Origin: Cylindrospermum sp. NIES-4074
GTDB lineage: Bacteria > Cyanobacteriota > Cyanobacteriia > Cyanobacteriales > Nostocaceae
Length of the DNA stretch: 64,000 bases
Reading direction: 5' to 3'
Assembly: GCA_003994795.1 (NCBI GenBank)
Contig: AP018269.1
Location: forward strand, 3,705,677 to 3,769,676
The notes under the pieces were generated by a model. It was not told where the DNA came from, made no database searches, and was given only the letters and a program-made list of their open reading frames with translations. Position 1 is the first letter of the stretch; each line of letters starts with the position of its first letter. Position numbers and translations under genes: made by a program. Below are positions 35,385-43,965 of this stretch, piece by piece.

Positions 35385-36200
35385 ATGACTCCTACCGTAA
35401 TTATCACAGGTGCTTCCCAAGGAATTGGTAAGGCGACAGCACTTTTATTCGCCCAAAAAGGTTATGATATCGTTTTGGCGGCGCGATCGCCAGAACGGTT
35501 AGAGGCAGCGGCAGCTGAGATACGTAATCTAGGGCGCAAAGCATTAGCTATCCCCACAGATGTCACTAATGTAGAACAAGTTAACGCTCTGGTAAACAAA
35601 GCATTGGATTTCTACAGCAATATTGATGTACTCGTGAATAATGCCGGCATCTGCTTAACAGGGCCAATAGAAAACACTTCATTGAACGATTGGCGACAGA
35701 TGATGGATACTAATTTTTGGGCTTACCTGTACGCCATACAGGCATTGCTACCCCACTTTTTACAGCGTGGTGCTGGGACAATCGTCAATGTAGGTTCCTT
35801 TGGGGGTAAGATGCCACTACCTTATATGACAGCTTACTGCACTAGCAAGTATGCTGTTACTGGGTTGACAGATAGCCTGCGGCTAGAATTAGAGCCAAAA
35901 GGTATTCATGTGTGTGCAGTGCAACCCAGTGTGACAAAAAGCGACTTTATGGAACGGGCGCAGTTTCGGGGGCAAGATGAAAAAGCAGCCCAGGAATATC
36001 GCCAGCAAATGAGCAATTTATTAGCAACATCAATGGCTAGTCAGCCGCAAGATGTAGCACAAGCGATTTGGGATGTGGTAAAGCACCAAAAGGCTGAGGT
36101 GGTAGTTGGTTCCGGGGCTATATTATCAACTGCTCATCGCTTATTTCCTGGGTTAATGCAGTGGGTAATGGCAAAACAAATCAAAAGCCCTAAGTCATAA
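35385..36200 (+). CDS. short-chain dehydrogenase/reductase
   Basis: A 271-aa classical SDR. The cofactor motif is TGASQGIG (residues 8-15), followed by NNAG in VDVLVNNAGI. The catalytic Tyr-x3-Lys is Y151-C-T-S-K155, and a Ser in NVGSFGGKMPLP lies about 13 residues before it. An Arg after the second strand (AARSPERL) suggests NADP(H) preference. The substrate is unknown. The N-terminus MTPTVIITGASQG needs no extension. It is monocistronic, with nearly 490 bp of spacer after it. Confidence 0.92.
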   Translation: MTPTVIITGASQGIGKATALLFAQKGYDIVLAARSPERLEAAAAEIRNLGRKALAIPTDVTNVEQVNALVNKALDFYSNIDVLVNNAGICLTGPIENTSLNDWRQMMDTNFWAYLYAIQALLPHFLQRGAGTIVNVGSFGGKMPLPYMTAYCTSKYAVTGLTDSLRLELEPKGIHVCAVQPSVTKSDFMERAQFRGQDEKAAQEYRQQMSNLLATSMASQPQDVAQAIWDVVKHQKAEVVVGSGAILSTAHRLFPGLMQWVMAKQIKSPKS

Positions 36201-36685
36201 GTTTTTTACTCATTCTAGGGATATCTAGCGCTTCTTTATAAACTGCAATACATTTTGCCATTTCTGTGAACCTCTTTTCTACAAAGAGATAGGCTTTGAG
36301 GATTACTCCCCCAACATCTCACATCTGAATCTTTATCAGAAGTCTATTCTGATGAGCAAATTATTTATATATCTCTTTTGTCAGACTGGGAGCAGTTTAA
36401 ATTTTGTACTCTGCTTACAGTCTGATTTTGATAAATTGCTCAATTTAAAGTAACTAACAAAGCTATGCAAAGGACATATCCGCAAAAGTGGCATGATCAG
36501 GATCAGTCTCATCATATCGGAAATTTATTAGAAATTTTTACAAAAATGAATTTGTATTGAACTTAAGTTCAATTAAATTTGCATTTACAGCTAAGGGTAG
36601 AGGCTCCTGTGATTTTATCTACTTAGGATGGATGTATTAAACAGGTTATCCTGCCCAGTCAAGTAGATGATTTAAATTTATTACT
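36201..36685. other. 485-bp spacer, no gene supported
   Basis: AT-rich, with a 31-codon frame at 36464 that lacks support. No strong repeats were seen. Likely the promoter region of the 312-aa unknown gene. Confidence 0.5.
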
Positions 36686-37624
36686 ATGCCTATTAATTTT
36701 GTTAAACATAATTTCAATAGAACAAAAAAAGCTAGCAATCAATCTATAGAAGTAGAAATTGCCCTTTTTATAGATAAACTGAGAAATTCTATTTGGCTCT
36801 TTGGTATTCCATTTTGGCTATTTGGAATTACCGATAGAAGTTTGGCTGCATTGGCTGATGGTTATTTATCGGCGGCAGAAATTTTGCAGCTACTCACAAC
36901 TTTCTTCTTTTTTGTGAGTTGGTTGTATTTGAAGCCAGGGGAAACTTTGAATAGCAATGATGTAGAGCCTAGCCAATATGAAGAATATTTATGTCGCACT
37001 CAAGCTGATAAACTGAGGTTAAAAAAGCGACATATGATTAGCCAGGAGTATATCTTGCCTTTTCCTTATCTCAGCCAAATCTATCATCTATTGAATTTGA
37101 GACATTTGGAAACTGTTCACAATTTTAGCCTAAATAACTTGAGAATCCTCAATATTAGCCATTTTCAACCCACTAAGATAGGGGGTATCATCAAATTTCA
37201 AACCCTTTTAGATTCGCCACTTAATCCTCTAAAAATTTGGCGGCAACCAATTGTAGAGGTAGATTTAATCTTGCATACTCCCTATACTATTGAGTTGAGT
37301 ATTCCAGCCTATAATGACAAAAGAATAGTTGTCATTTTCCAGGTTTTCCCATTAAATGATAGGGAACATAAGTTTTTTATAGATATTTACAGCGATTTAG
37401 AATGGCCTAAGCCCTTCTTACAAATAATTCTGCATTTGGCTGCCTGTTTGACGCTGTTTGAAGATTTGCCATATTTACGCGCTTTATCAGAGAGACGTAT
37501 TGAGCGTTTCTTTAACCCAAATTTAGCTTTAAATCACGAAAGTATGCTGTTGTTTAAGAGGTTTGTGGAACTATATGGTCATAGCACAGCCACAACAAGA
37601 TTAATTGAAGGAAGTCATGAGTGA
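36686..37624 (+). CDS. unrecognised membrane-associated protein (312 aa)
   Basis: I do not recognise this protein. A basic N-terminus (FNRTKKASNQ) precedes two hydrophobic segments (about residues 35-50, SIWLFGIPFWLFGI, and 66-83, ILQLLTTFFFFVSWLYL). A long soluble region rich in aromatic and hydrophobic residues follows, with beta-strand-like runs (VEVDLILHTPYTIELSIP). No cysteine cluster, nucleotide-binding or catalytic motif is evident. The base composition is AT-rich compared with neighbours. The frame is long and uninterrupted, so it is a real gene. A 28-bp palindrome follows 51 bp after the stop. Confidence 0.65.
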   Translation: MPINFVKHNFNRTKKASNQSIEVEIALFIDKLRNSIWLFGIPFWLFGITDRSLAALADGYLSAAEILQLLTTFFFFVSWLYLKPGETLNSNDVEPSQYEEYLCRTQADKLRLKKRHMISQEYILPFPYLSQIYHLLNLRHLETVHNFSLNNLRILNISHFQPTKIGGIIKFQTLLDSPLNPLKIWRQPIVEVDLILHTPYTIELSIPAYNDKRIVVIFQVFPLNDREHKFFIDIYSDLEWPKPFLQIILHLAACLTLFEDLPYLRALSERRIERFFNPNLALNHESMLLFKRFVELYGHSTATTRLIEGSHE

Positions 37625-37675
37625 AGAAGTTAGAATTAAGTTAAGTTACAGCGGCTTGCAGATTAATAGACTACA

Positions 37676-37703
37676 GTAGAGACGTTGCATGCAACGTCTC
37701 TAC
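37676..37703. repeat. 28-bp palindrome, GTAGAGACGTTGCA type
   Basis: A perfect palindrome between convergent genes (stops at 37624 and 37757). The right flank ATGGGTTTGAATGAAGAG is shared in inverted orientation with the copy at 34746. Confidence 0.88.
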
Positions 37704-37756
37704 ATGGGTTTGAATGAAGAGTATGTAGTTCTGTCACTACACCACTTATTAAAAAG

Positions 37757-39427
37757 TTAAGCGCGTGCCAGTAAGGGAGCAGCAGCTAGTAGAGTTTTGG
37801 TGTAGGGGTGTTGGGGATTGGTAAAAATTCGTTTTGTTTGATCAAGTTCGACAATTTGTCCGCCATTCATTACCGCAATCCGATCGCACAAAAACCGCGC
37901 TAACCATAAATCATGGGTGATAAACAAATAGGTTAACTCAAATTCTGCCTTTAACTGCAACATCAAATCCAGCACTTGCGTCTGCACACTAGCGTCTAGC
38001 ATACTCACAGGTTCGTCACAAATCAGCAGTTTGGGGTGGGTAATCAAAGCACGCGCGATCGCCACTCGTTGTTGCTGTCCCCCAGACAAATCGGAGGGAT
38101 AACGCTGATAATAAACCTCTGGTGGCGTTAACCCGACTTTCTCCAGCATCCATAAAACCTGTTCTTTAGCTTTGCTAGCATCCGCCAGATGATGGATAAA
38201 TAAAGGATCAGCAATACTTTGTCCCACCGTCATCGCTGGATTAAGACAAGCATGGGGATCTTGAAATACCATTTGAATTTGTCGCCGTGAGGAGCGAATT
38301 TCTTGACGCGACAAACTGGTTAAATCCTGTCCCAAAAACTCAACTTTGCCAGATGTGGGACGAATTAATTGCAAAATTGTCCGTGATAACGTACTTTTTC
38401 CACAACCAGATTCCCCAACTAAACCGAGAATTTCCCCAGGATACAATTCTAAGTTAATCCCATCTACTGCTTTAATTGTCTGACTTTCAGCTTTAAATAG
38501 ACGTTCAATAAAGTTAGGTTCGATGCTGTAATGTTGCTTGAGTTCTGTGATTTTTAAGATTGGGGATTGAGTTTTAGTAATCGGTAATTCGCTTTCTCCT
38601 TTATTCTCAATTACCAATTCCCCATCACCATCAACAGCTTGAATGTGCAAAGCTGCTTTTAAAAGCGATCGCGTATATTCGTGTTGAGGTTGTCCAAAGA
38701 CATCTTTTGTTTTCCCCATTTCCACCATTTTACCTTGGTACATCACCCCCAAGCGATCGCAATATTCCGCCACCATTGCTAAATCATGGGAAATTAGCAA
38801 TAGTCCCATATTGTCTTCAGCGCACAGTCGGGTTAATTCTTGTAAGATTTGGGCGGAAACAGTCACATCTAAGCTGGTGGTGGGTTCATCAGCGACTATT
38901 AATTTGGGGTTGAGAAGTAACGCTAAAGCGATCGCCACCCGTTGACGCATTCCCCCGCTAAACTCGTGTGGGTACTGATTCCAACGAGTTGCGGGAATTT
39001 TCACCTTTGCTAAAGTAGCGATCGCTTTTTCTTTCGCTTCCTTGGTAGATAATTCTGGTGAATGTGCTTGCAAAGTTTCGATACAATGCTTACCAATAGT
39101 CATCAACGGATCAAGTCGCGTCATCGGATCTTGAAAAATTAAAGCGATCGCCTCCCCCCGAAATTTCTGCAACTGAGAAGGTGTCAAATCAAGCACCGAT
39201 TGTCTTTGAAACTTCACCTTTCCCTCGATGCGACTAGACGCGGGTAGCAGACGCATTACCGCCCGGCCAATGGTAGACTTACCACAACCAGACTCCCCCA
39301 CCAATCCCATCCTTTCACCAGGTTGCAGGGTAAAAGACACATCATCAACCGCCCAAATTAAACCTTCCCCGCTATGCTGAGGATAGGCAACCCGCAGATT
39401 TTCAATACTAAATAAAGCTTCACTCAT
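37757..39427 (-). CDS. ABC transporter ATPase, two fused peptide/nickel-type domains
   Basis: A 556-aa protein with two complete ABC nucleotide-binding domains, matching a DppD-DppF (OppD-OppF) fusion. Domain 1 has [29 protein letters not shown] and [12 protein letters not shown]. Domain 2 (from about 285) repeats [29 protein letters not shown] and [12 protein letters not shown]. Each ends with the Opp-type C-terminal stretch ([20 protein letters not shown]). It energises uptake of peptides or similar solutes. No permease or binding-protein gene is adjacent, so those subunits must be encoded elsewhere, as is common in cyanobacteria. Heptads and other repeats lie upstream. Confidence 0.93.
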   Translation of the reverse strand: MSEALFSIENLRVAYPQHSGEGLIWAVDDVSFTLQPGERMGLVGESGCGKSTIGRAVMRLLPASSRIEGKVKFQRQSVLDLTPSQLQKFRGEAIALIFQDPMTRLDPLMTIGKHCIETLQAHSPELSTKEAKEKAIATLAKVKIPATRWNQYPHEFSGGMRQRVAIALALLLNPKLIVADEPTTSLDVTVSAQILQELTRLCAEDNMGLLLISHDLAMVAEYCDRLGVMYQGKMVEMGKTKDVFGQPQHEYTRSLLKAALHIQAVDGDGELVIENKGESELPITKTQSPILKITELKQHYSIEPNFIERLFKAESQTIKAVDGINLELYPGEILGLVGESGCGKSTLSRTILQLIRPTSGKVEFLGQDLTSLSRQEIRSSRRQIQMVFQDPHACLNPAMTVGQSIADPLFIHHLADASKAKEQVLWMLEKVGLTPPEVYYQRYPSDLSGGQQQRVAIARALITHPKLLICDEPVSMLDASVQTQVLDLMLQLKAEFELTYLFITHDLWLARFLCDRIAVMNGGQIVELDQTKRIFTNPQHPYTKTLLAAAPLLARA

Positions 39428-39750
39428 AAATTAATTATCAGCCCTGAGCCACCAGCTACCAGCTGTTATATTGCAAATTTCAGCTAGTCTAGCAGATCCA
39501 TAAAGAATAGCTCTAACCCTACCCGCTACACCCCACACTCCCCATACGTGTCAACTTAAGGTGAAGCCCTCGTAATGACGTGATATCAAACTTATTCAAT
39601 TACCAACCAATCCCAAAGAACCCCACCCCGGCTTTGCTGACGCAAAACCTCCCCTCCCCTATGGACGGGGAGGGGATTGAGGGGTGGGGTCAAACGTTTG
39701 TGGGACAACGGGTTGAGCTTAAGTTGATACCAATGCACACTCCCCACACC
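39428..39750. other. 323-bp spacer with CCCCTCCCC hairpin repeat
   Basis: Between the ABC ATPase start and the FTR1 stop the spacer holds a C-rich/G-rich hairpin (CCCCTCCCC 39651-39659, GGGGAGGGG 39667-39675) and CACCCTA heptads (39735-39775). The 88-codon plus-strand frame at 39580 reads through these repeats and is spurious. Confidence 0.6.
39621..39690. repeat. CCCCTCCCC/GGGGAGGGG dispersed hairpin (copy 1)
   Basis: A 9-bp perfect stem (39651-39659 with 39667-39675) followed by GATTGAGGGGTGGGGT. A related sequence occurs at 49078-49118 (CCCCTC...GGGGAGGGGGTTGGGGGTGGGG), making this a second dispersed hairpin repeat. Confidence 0.7.
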
Positions 39751-39775
39751 CTACACCCTACCCCCCACACCCTTC
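39735..39775. repeat. heptad repeat at the 3' end of the FTR1 gene
   Basis: Imperfect CACCCTA/CACCCCA heptads, the complement of the 22085-22173 type, overlap the last codons and stop of the FTR1 gene. Confidence 0.8.
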
Positions 39776-40686
39776 TTATTGACACCCTGGAAATAAAAAC
39801 CCCCAACCGTAGAGATAAACACACTGTAGCTAACCGCCTGAACTAAATACAGCCTTTCGGTGTAGCCAAACAAGGCATTGAGCAAAATGCCAGGAAAACC
39901 TCCCTCTGGCAAGACTTTACTAGTATTCCAAATCATCGGCCCTAAAATGCAATTCCGATCTAGAGGCTTGGCAAATCGGTGGTAGTAGAAACACACTGTT
40001 TCTGAATTGCGATCGATATTAGCCAGGGTAATTGCAGCTGTATCAAACCGAGCTAGAGCAGTTACTACCAGCCCGGCAATAATTAAAAGTAACAATACTC
40101 CCATAACTGTGAAAAAGCGGCGGATATTCAGCTTGACACCCCATTTGAAGATGAGTATACCAATAGCTGTTGCAGTGGTGATACCTGCAACGGCCCCCAA
40201 GGTAGGAATTAAACCTTGGCTGAAATTGCCAGCGATAAACAGCACCGTCTCAAATCCCTCCCGCAGTACCGCAAAGAAGACTAGGGCAAAAACTCCCCAG
40301 CCGGCGCTAATATCTTGTTTGAGAGCAGAGCCGATCGCCACTTCCAATTCCTGTTTCATTTGTCGGGCGTTTCGAGTCATCCAAATCAGCATCCAACTCA
40401 ATAAGGCGATCGCCATCAAATTAAATATCCCCTCCATCAGTGGCTCAATCACAGGGGCATATTTCTCATTAGTAGTTCCTAAGCTTTGAATCAACCAACT
40501 AAAAATGATTCCTACTAAAATGCTGGCAAGAATGCCGACGATGATACCGGCATACACCCAAGGACGCAAATGGCTCTGGCGGGCTTTTTTGAGGTATGCC
40601 AATACAATTCCCACCACAAGGGCAGCTTCTACCCCCTCTCGCAAAGTGATCACAAAGGTTGGTAAGGCAGAGCTAAAATCTGTCAA
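39751..40686 (-). CDS. FTR1-family iron permease
   Basis: A 311-aa membrane protein of the FTR1/EfeU family, which moves ferric iron into the cell. The two paired REGxE iron-binding motifs are R16-EGV-E20 and R142-EGF-E146, each inside a hydrophobic helix, with seven predicted helices in total. The C-terminal tail (VNKKGVGGRV) and the stop codon itself are encoded by the CACCCTA/TAGGGTG heptad repeat, so the tail length is repeat-dependent. It is divergent from the histidine kinase gene; a dyad resembling a Fur box lies between them. Confidence 0.9.
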   Translation of the reverse strand: MTDFSSALPTFVITLREGVEAALVVGIVLAYLKKARQSHLRPWVYAGIIVGILASILVGIIFSWLIQSLGTTNEKYAPVIEPLMEGIFNLMAIALLSWMLIWMTRNARQMKQELEVAIGSALKQDISAGWGVFALVFFAVLREGFETVLFIAGNFSQGLIPTLGAVAGITTATAIGILIFKWGVKLNIRRFFTVMGVLLLLIIAGLVVTALARFDTAAITLANIDRNSETVCFYYHRFAKPLDRNCILGPMIWNTSKVLPEGGFPGILLNALFGYTERLYLVQAVSYSVFISTVGGFYFQGVNKKGVGGRV

Positions 40687-40730
40687 TTTATCACCTAGTT
40701 TCTTGTGGTTGGGATTTTTCAGATGAGAAT

Positions 40731-40751
40731 ATTATCTGACTTTATGATAAT
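40731..40751. promoter_or_regulatory. possible Fur-like dyad between FTR1 and kinase genes
   Basis: ATTATC (40731-40736) and GATAAT (40746-40751) form an AT-rich dyad 45-65 bp upstream of the FTR1 start, resembling half-sites of the Fur consensus. An iron-permease target makes Fur control plausible, but the match to the 19-bp consensus is only partial. Confidence 0.3.
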
Positions 40752-40802
40752 CTTTGTCAATAATGAGCTTTAAGGTTATTTGTCAGTAGAAAAGTTGGGG
40801 AG

Positions 40803-42194
40803 ATGATTTTGGACTACCTGCCAATGCTGATCGTCATAGCCTATTATTTGTTGCCACCTGTGCTAGTTTATGCCCTTTACAAAGGACGGGATGTGCCATT
40901 TCACTGGATGTTTCTAGTGTTTGGGGTGCTGTTAAGTTTTTGTGGCACAGCTTATGTAATTCAAACTTGGCAGATATGGTATCCCGATTCTTGGATATCA
41001 GCATTACTGAGAATTGTGACAATTGTGGCAGGAATGGCGATCGCATTTATGGTGCTGGCATTGTTGCCGGTGGCACTAGCACTGCCTAGTCCGGCTCGCT
41101 TAGAAGCTGCAAAGCTGGCATTAGAAAACGAAATTTGCGAACGTCAACGGGCAGAACAAGCACTTTCTGAATTAGCATCGCACCTAGAACACATAGTTGA
41201 GCAACGAACCACCGAATTGTCAAATGTGAATTATGCTCTGAAACGGGAAATTGGCGATCGGCTTTTTGCTGAAAAATCCCTCAGACAATCAGAAGCACAA
41301 CTCAGAATAGAGCATCAGCAGCTACAACAAGCATTGCGGGCGCTTCAAAGTACCCAGTCGCAGCTAATTCAAGCAGAAAAAATGTCTAGTTTGGGTCAAA
41401 TGGTAGCAGGTATTGCCCATGAGGTAAACAACCCCATCAGTTTCATCTTTAGTAACCTTCAGTATGCAGAACAATACACAAGGGATTTATTACAACTAAT
41501 CAAGCTTTACCAACAGGAATATCCCCAACCAGGAGTAAAAATCCAAAACTACATCAATAAAATAGAGCTAGATTTTATCCGCGAAGACCTTGCCAATATA
41601 GTTTCTTCAATGCGAGTGGGAGCCGAACGCATCCGGCAAATTGTGCTGTCGATGCGGAACTTCTCCCGATTGGATGAGGCAGAGATGAAGTTTGTAAATA
41701 TCCATGAAGGTATCGATAGCACCTTACTCATCTTGAATCATCGGCTCAAAGCAGTTGGCAACCATGCAGCTATCCAAGTGATTAAGGAATATGGTACCCT
41801 CCCGGCGGTGGAATGCTATGCAGGGCCAATGAATCAGGTGTTTATGAATATCCTCAGTAATGCGATCGATGCCTTACGGGAATTAGAAGCTACCAGCTAC
41901 GACATTAACAACACCCTAACAATCCGCATTCAAACTGAATTTCTGGCAGATCATAGCGCCATTATCCGCATTGCCGATAACGGTATTGGTGTAGCAGAAA
42001 ACTCCAGGTATAAGCTATTTGATCCTTTCTTCACCACAAAGCCTGTTGGCAAAGGTACAGGGTTGGGGTTATCAGTCTGTTATCAAATCGTGGTAGATAA
42101 GCATGGTGGGCAACTGCGATGTGTACCAGCGTCGGGGCAGGGTGCAGAGTTTGTCATTGAAATTCCCATCCGACAATCTGGTGCAGCAGTCTGA
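40803..42194 (+). CDS. sensor histidine kinase with ethylene-receptor-like N-terminus
   Basis: A 463-aa kinase. Three N-terminal helices (about 5-26, 34-57, 66-95) align without gaps to the ethylene-binding domain of plant ETR1: AYYLLPPVLVYAL corresponds to ETR1 AYFSIPLELIYF, and SFCGTAYVIQTW to VLCGATHLINLW. The copper-ligand Cys (ETR1 C65) is kept as C47, but the ligand His (H69) is Tyr51. A coiled coil (100-195) leads to HisKA with the phospho-acceptor H206 (GIAHEVNNP) and HATPase with GKGTGLGLSV. No GAF domain or response regulator is present. It is a membrane sensor; the signal is unknown. Confidence 0.9.
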   Translation: MILDYLPMLIVIAYYLLPPVLVYALYKGRDVPFHWMFLVFGVLLSFCGTAYVIQTWQIWYPDSWISALLRIVTIVAGMAIAFMVLALLPVALALPSPARLEAAKLALENEICERQRAEQALSELASHLEHIVEQRTTELSNVNYALKREIGDRLFAEKSLRQSEAQLRIEHQQLQQALRALQSTQSQLIQAEKMSSLGQMVAGIAHEVNNPISFIFSNLQYAEQYTRDLLQLIKLYQQEYPQPGVKIQNYINKIELDFIREDLANIVSSMRVGAERIRQIVLSMRNFSRLDEAEMKFVNIHEGIDSTLLILNHRLKAVGNHAAIQVIKEYGTLPAVECYAGPMNQVFMNILSNAIDALRELEATSYDINNTLTIRIQTEFLADHSAIIRIADNGIGVAENSRYKLFDPFFTTKPVGKGTGLGLSVCYQIVVDKHGGQLRCVPASGQGAEFVIEIPIRQSGAAV

Positions 42195-42404
42195 CAACCA
42201 AGTGATAACGGTTGAAGGCAACGGGTATGAGATGTTTCTGTAAAGCGGAGAGTAAAAACCGTAAATTAAATATTGTTTTCCGCACTTTTCCTGTGATGTT
42301 TATTTAAAAAGACAATGTTATCTTTAAAAAGTTAAAATGAGCTTGAGTGGTGGTAAACCAGCCACTAAAAGAGCAGCTTTCTTGCGATTAATTGGGAGTA
42401 AAGA

Positions 42405-42563
42405 ATGGATTTAGTTCGGATTCTATGTGCAATTTTTCTACCACCTCTAGGTGTATTTTTGCAAGTTGGTTTCGGTCTAGATTTTTGGATTAACATAGTT
42501 TTGACACTTTTCGGTTACATTCCTGGCATTATTCATGCGGTGTGGATAATTGCTAAGAAATAA
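42405..42563 (+). CDS. Pmp3/YqaE (UPF0057) family peptide
   Basis: A 52-aa very hydrophobic peptide, MDLVRILCAIFLPPLGVFLQ then GFGLDFWINIVLTLFGYIPGIIHAVWIIAKK, a clear Pmp3/PMP3/YqaE family member (two helices; LPPLGVFL and GYIPGIIHA are signature). Homologues are membrane peptides induced by salt, cold or osmotic stress that affect membrane potential. GGAG lies just upstream of ATG 42405 (TTGGGAGTAAAGA). A hairpin terminator follows. The gene falls below usual ORF-length cut-offs. Confidence 0.92.
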   Translation: MDLVRILCAIFLPPLGVFLQVGFGLDFWINIVLTLFGYIPGIIHAVWIIAKK

Positions 42564-42570
42564 TAATTTT

Positions 42571-42599
42571 GAGGGGTAGGTTAGGTTTACCTATCCCTC
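42571..42599 (+). terminator. hairpin terminator after the Pmp3 gene
   Basis: GAGGGGTAGGT (42571-42581) pairs with ACCTATCCCTC (42589-42599) with one mismatch, starting 8 bp after the Pmp3 stop. The T-tract is weak. Confidence 0.6.
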
Positions 42600-42672
42600 G
42601 ACTTAATCTAATTTTGATGGTCTGTCAGATTAACCAATTTTCCACTTTTCCACCACATTTATAATTTGTATA

Positions 42673-42910
42673 GTTTCAATCCCTAATAGGGATTTTGGAA
42701 AGTTGTAACCATTTTTAACACCAATATATCATTCTGAAATTTCGTTCCAATCCCTAATAGGGATTTTGGGAAGTTGTAACTCCCCTAAGAATAGGGTACA
42801 GATTTATATAATGGGGTTTCAATCCCTAATAGGGATTTTGGGAAGTTGTAACACCAAACAAAAGCCACCCTCCAAGGATTTGTATGTTTCAATCCCTACT
42901 AGTTTTTTGC
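42673..42910 (+). CRISPR. short CRISPR array: three full repeats plus a degenerate one
   Basis: 37-nt repeats at 42673-42709, 42744-42780 and 42816-42852 (GTTTCAATCCCTAATAGGG through AAGTTGTAAC; the second has GTTCCAAT and the first has TTTGGAAAG). They are separated by spacers of 34 nt (42710-42743), 35 nt (42781-42815) and 33 nt (42853-42885). A truncated, diverged repeat starts at 42886 (GTTTCAATCCCTACTAG), marking the leader-distal end, so the leader would lie on the left. No cas gene exists within the window, so the array is an orphan or depends on Cas proteins encoded elsewhere. Confidence 0.93.
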
Positions 42911-42939
42911 TCACTACGTACTAATGTGGTAATGTAGGT

Positions 42940-43503
42940 ATGTTTGGTAAGCAAAAAGGAAAAGCATTGTTAAGCGAATATCATAGAAAAAAGTTACTGC
43001 ATCACTTTTACTGTCTGGATGCCGATAATTCGGGCTTCATTGGGAAAGAAGATGCTGAGATTTTTGCTGAGAGGTTTGCCAACATTCGTAGCGCAGAGCT
43101 TGGTTCAGAGATTCACAAAGATTTGTTGTTTAAGTGGCTTCATGTTTGGGATAATTTTTGGTCTAAAGCTGATTTGGATGGAGATGGTAAGGTAAGTCCC
43201 GAAGAATTTTGTCAGGGCATAGAGAAAGCAGTTTCAAATCCAGATTACAACGACCCTTTAATAGAGACTGTGTTTGACATTGTTGATTTAGACAGTGATG
43301 GTCACATATCACAACAAGAGCATCGTCTCTTCTTCAGTGTGTTTGACCTAGATGCTGAACAATCAGCTTTTGTCTTCTCCAAGCTTGATATCGATCAGGA
43401 TGGCATCCTCTCTAAACAAGAGTTTGTTTCTGCTAAGAGAGAATTTCTAACTGAAAAGGAACCCGGTGCTGTAGGCAACTGGTTTTGGGGTTCTGTGGAG
43501 TAA
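42940..43503 (+). CDS. four-EF-hand calcium-binding protein
   Basis: A 187-aa soluble protein with four canonical 12-residue EF-hand loops: DADNSGFIGKED (27-38), DLDGDGKVSPEE (78-89), DLDSDGHISQQE (116-127) and DIDQDGILSKQE (150-161). Loops 1, 2 and 4 and most of 3 keep the acidic ligand pattern, with a Glu or Asp at position 12. The length and spacing recall calerythrin-like bacterial calcium buffers or sensors rather than the short two-EF-hand cyanobacterial sensor. No enzymatic domain is present. It starts 30-50 bp after the degenerate CRISPR repeat, so its promoter may lie within or before the array. Confidence 0.9.
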   Translation: MFGKQKGKALLSEYHRKKLLHHFYCLDADNSGFIGKEDAEIFAERFANIRSAELGSEIHKDLLFKWLHVWDNFWSKADLDGDGKVSPEEFCQGIEKAVSNPDYNDPLIETVFDIVDLDSDGHISQQEHRLFFSVFDLDAEQSAFVFSKLDIDQDGILSKQEFVSAKREFLTEKEPGAVGNWFWGSVE

Positions 43504-43965
43504 TGCACGCCATGATTTTGGGGGATTCCCTTTATTTTTGCGTGCATTGGGGTGCTTCCTTCAAGTGCCATAATAATTTTTAGATAGATGAGCAACAACC
43601 TATCTAACCCAAGTTACGGATTATTTATCTCCGGTGGCAAAGCCAGCGGATTTTCATGCGATCGCCATTGTTTGAGTATGAGGAATTAGAAAAAGTTGTT
43701 ACTCATGGCTGGATACTGTCTACAGCCAAAGTCAAGGATTTAATCGGCAGATGAGCACTCGAAAATCTTACCCAGAGAGCATTTCATCCGATTATATTGA
43801 CTAACTCACACTATACATATCTTATTTGCTTCGGGATTCAATATTTAGATGCGTTTACCCTGATGGTTATTGCCTTGTGCTTACCTAAGACTTGTTGCTG
43901 AAATCATACTTGATTATGCTGTTACTAATCAGTATAATTATTGTCGTTAATATTAGTTTTGATTT
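43504..43965. other. 462-bp spacer with a possible gene remnant
   Basis: A 32-codon frame (43656-43754, MRSPLFEYEELEKVVTHGW...LIGR) looks protein-like and may be the 3' relic of a lost gene; it has no domain I can name. The rest is AT-rich upstream sequence of the hydrolase gene. Confidence 0.4.

Noticed and set aside
39580-39846. Plus-strand 88-codon frame opposite the FTR1 3' end
   Set aside because: Made of CCCCTCCCC hairpin and heptad repeat sequence, and overlaps the real FTR1 gene.
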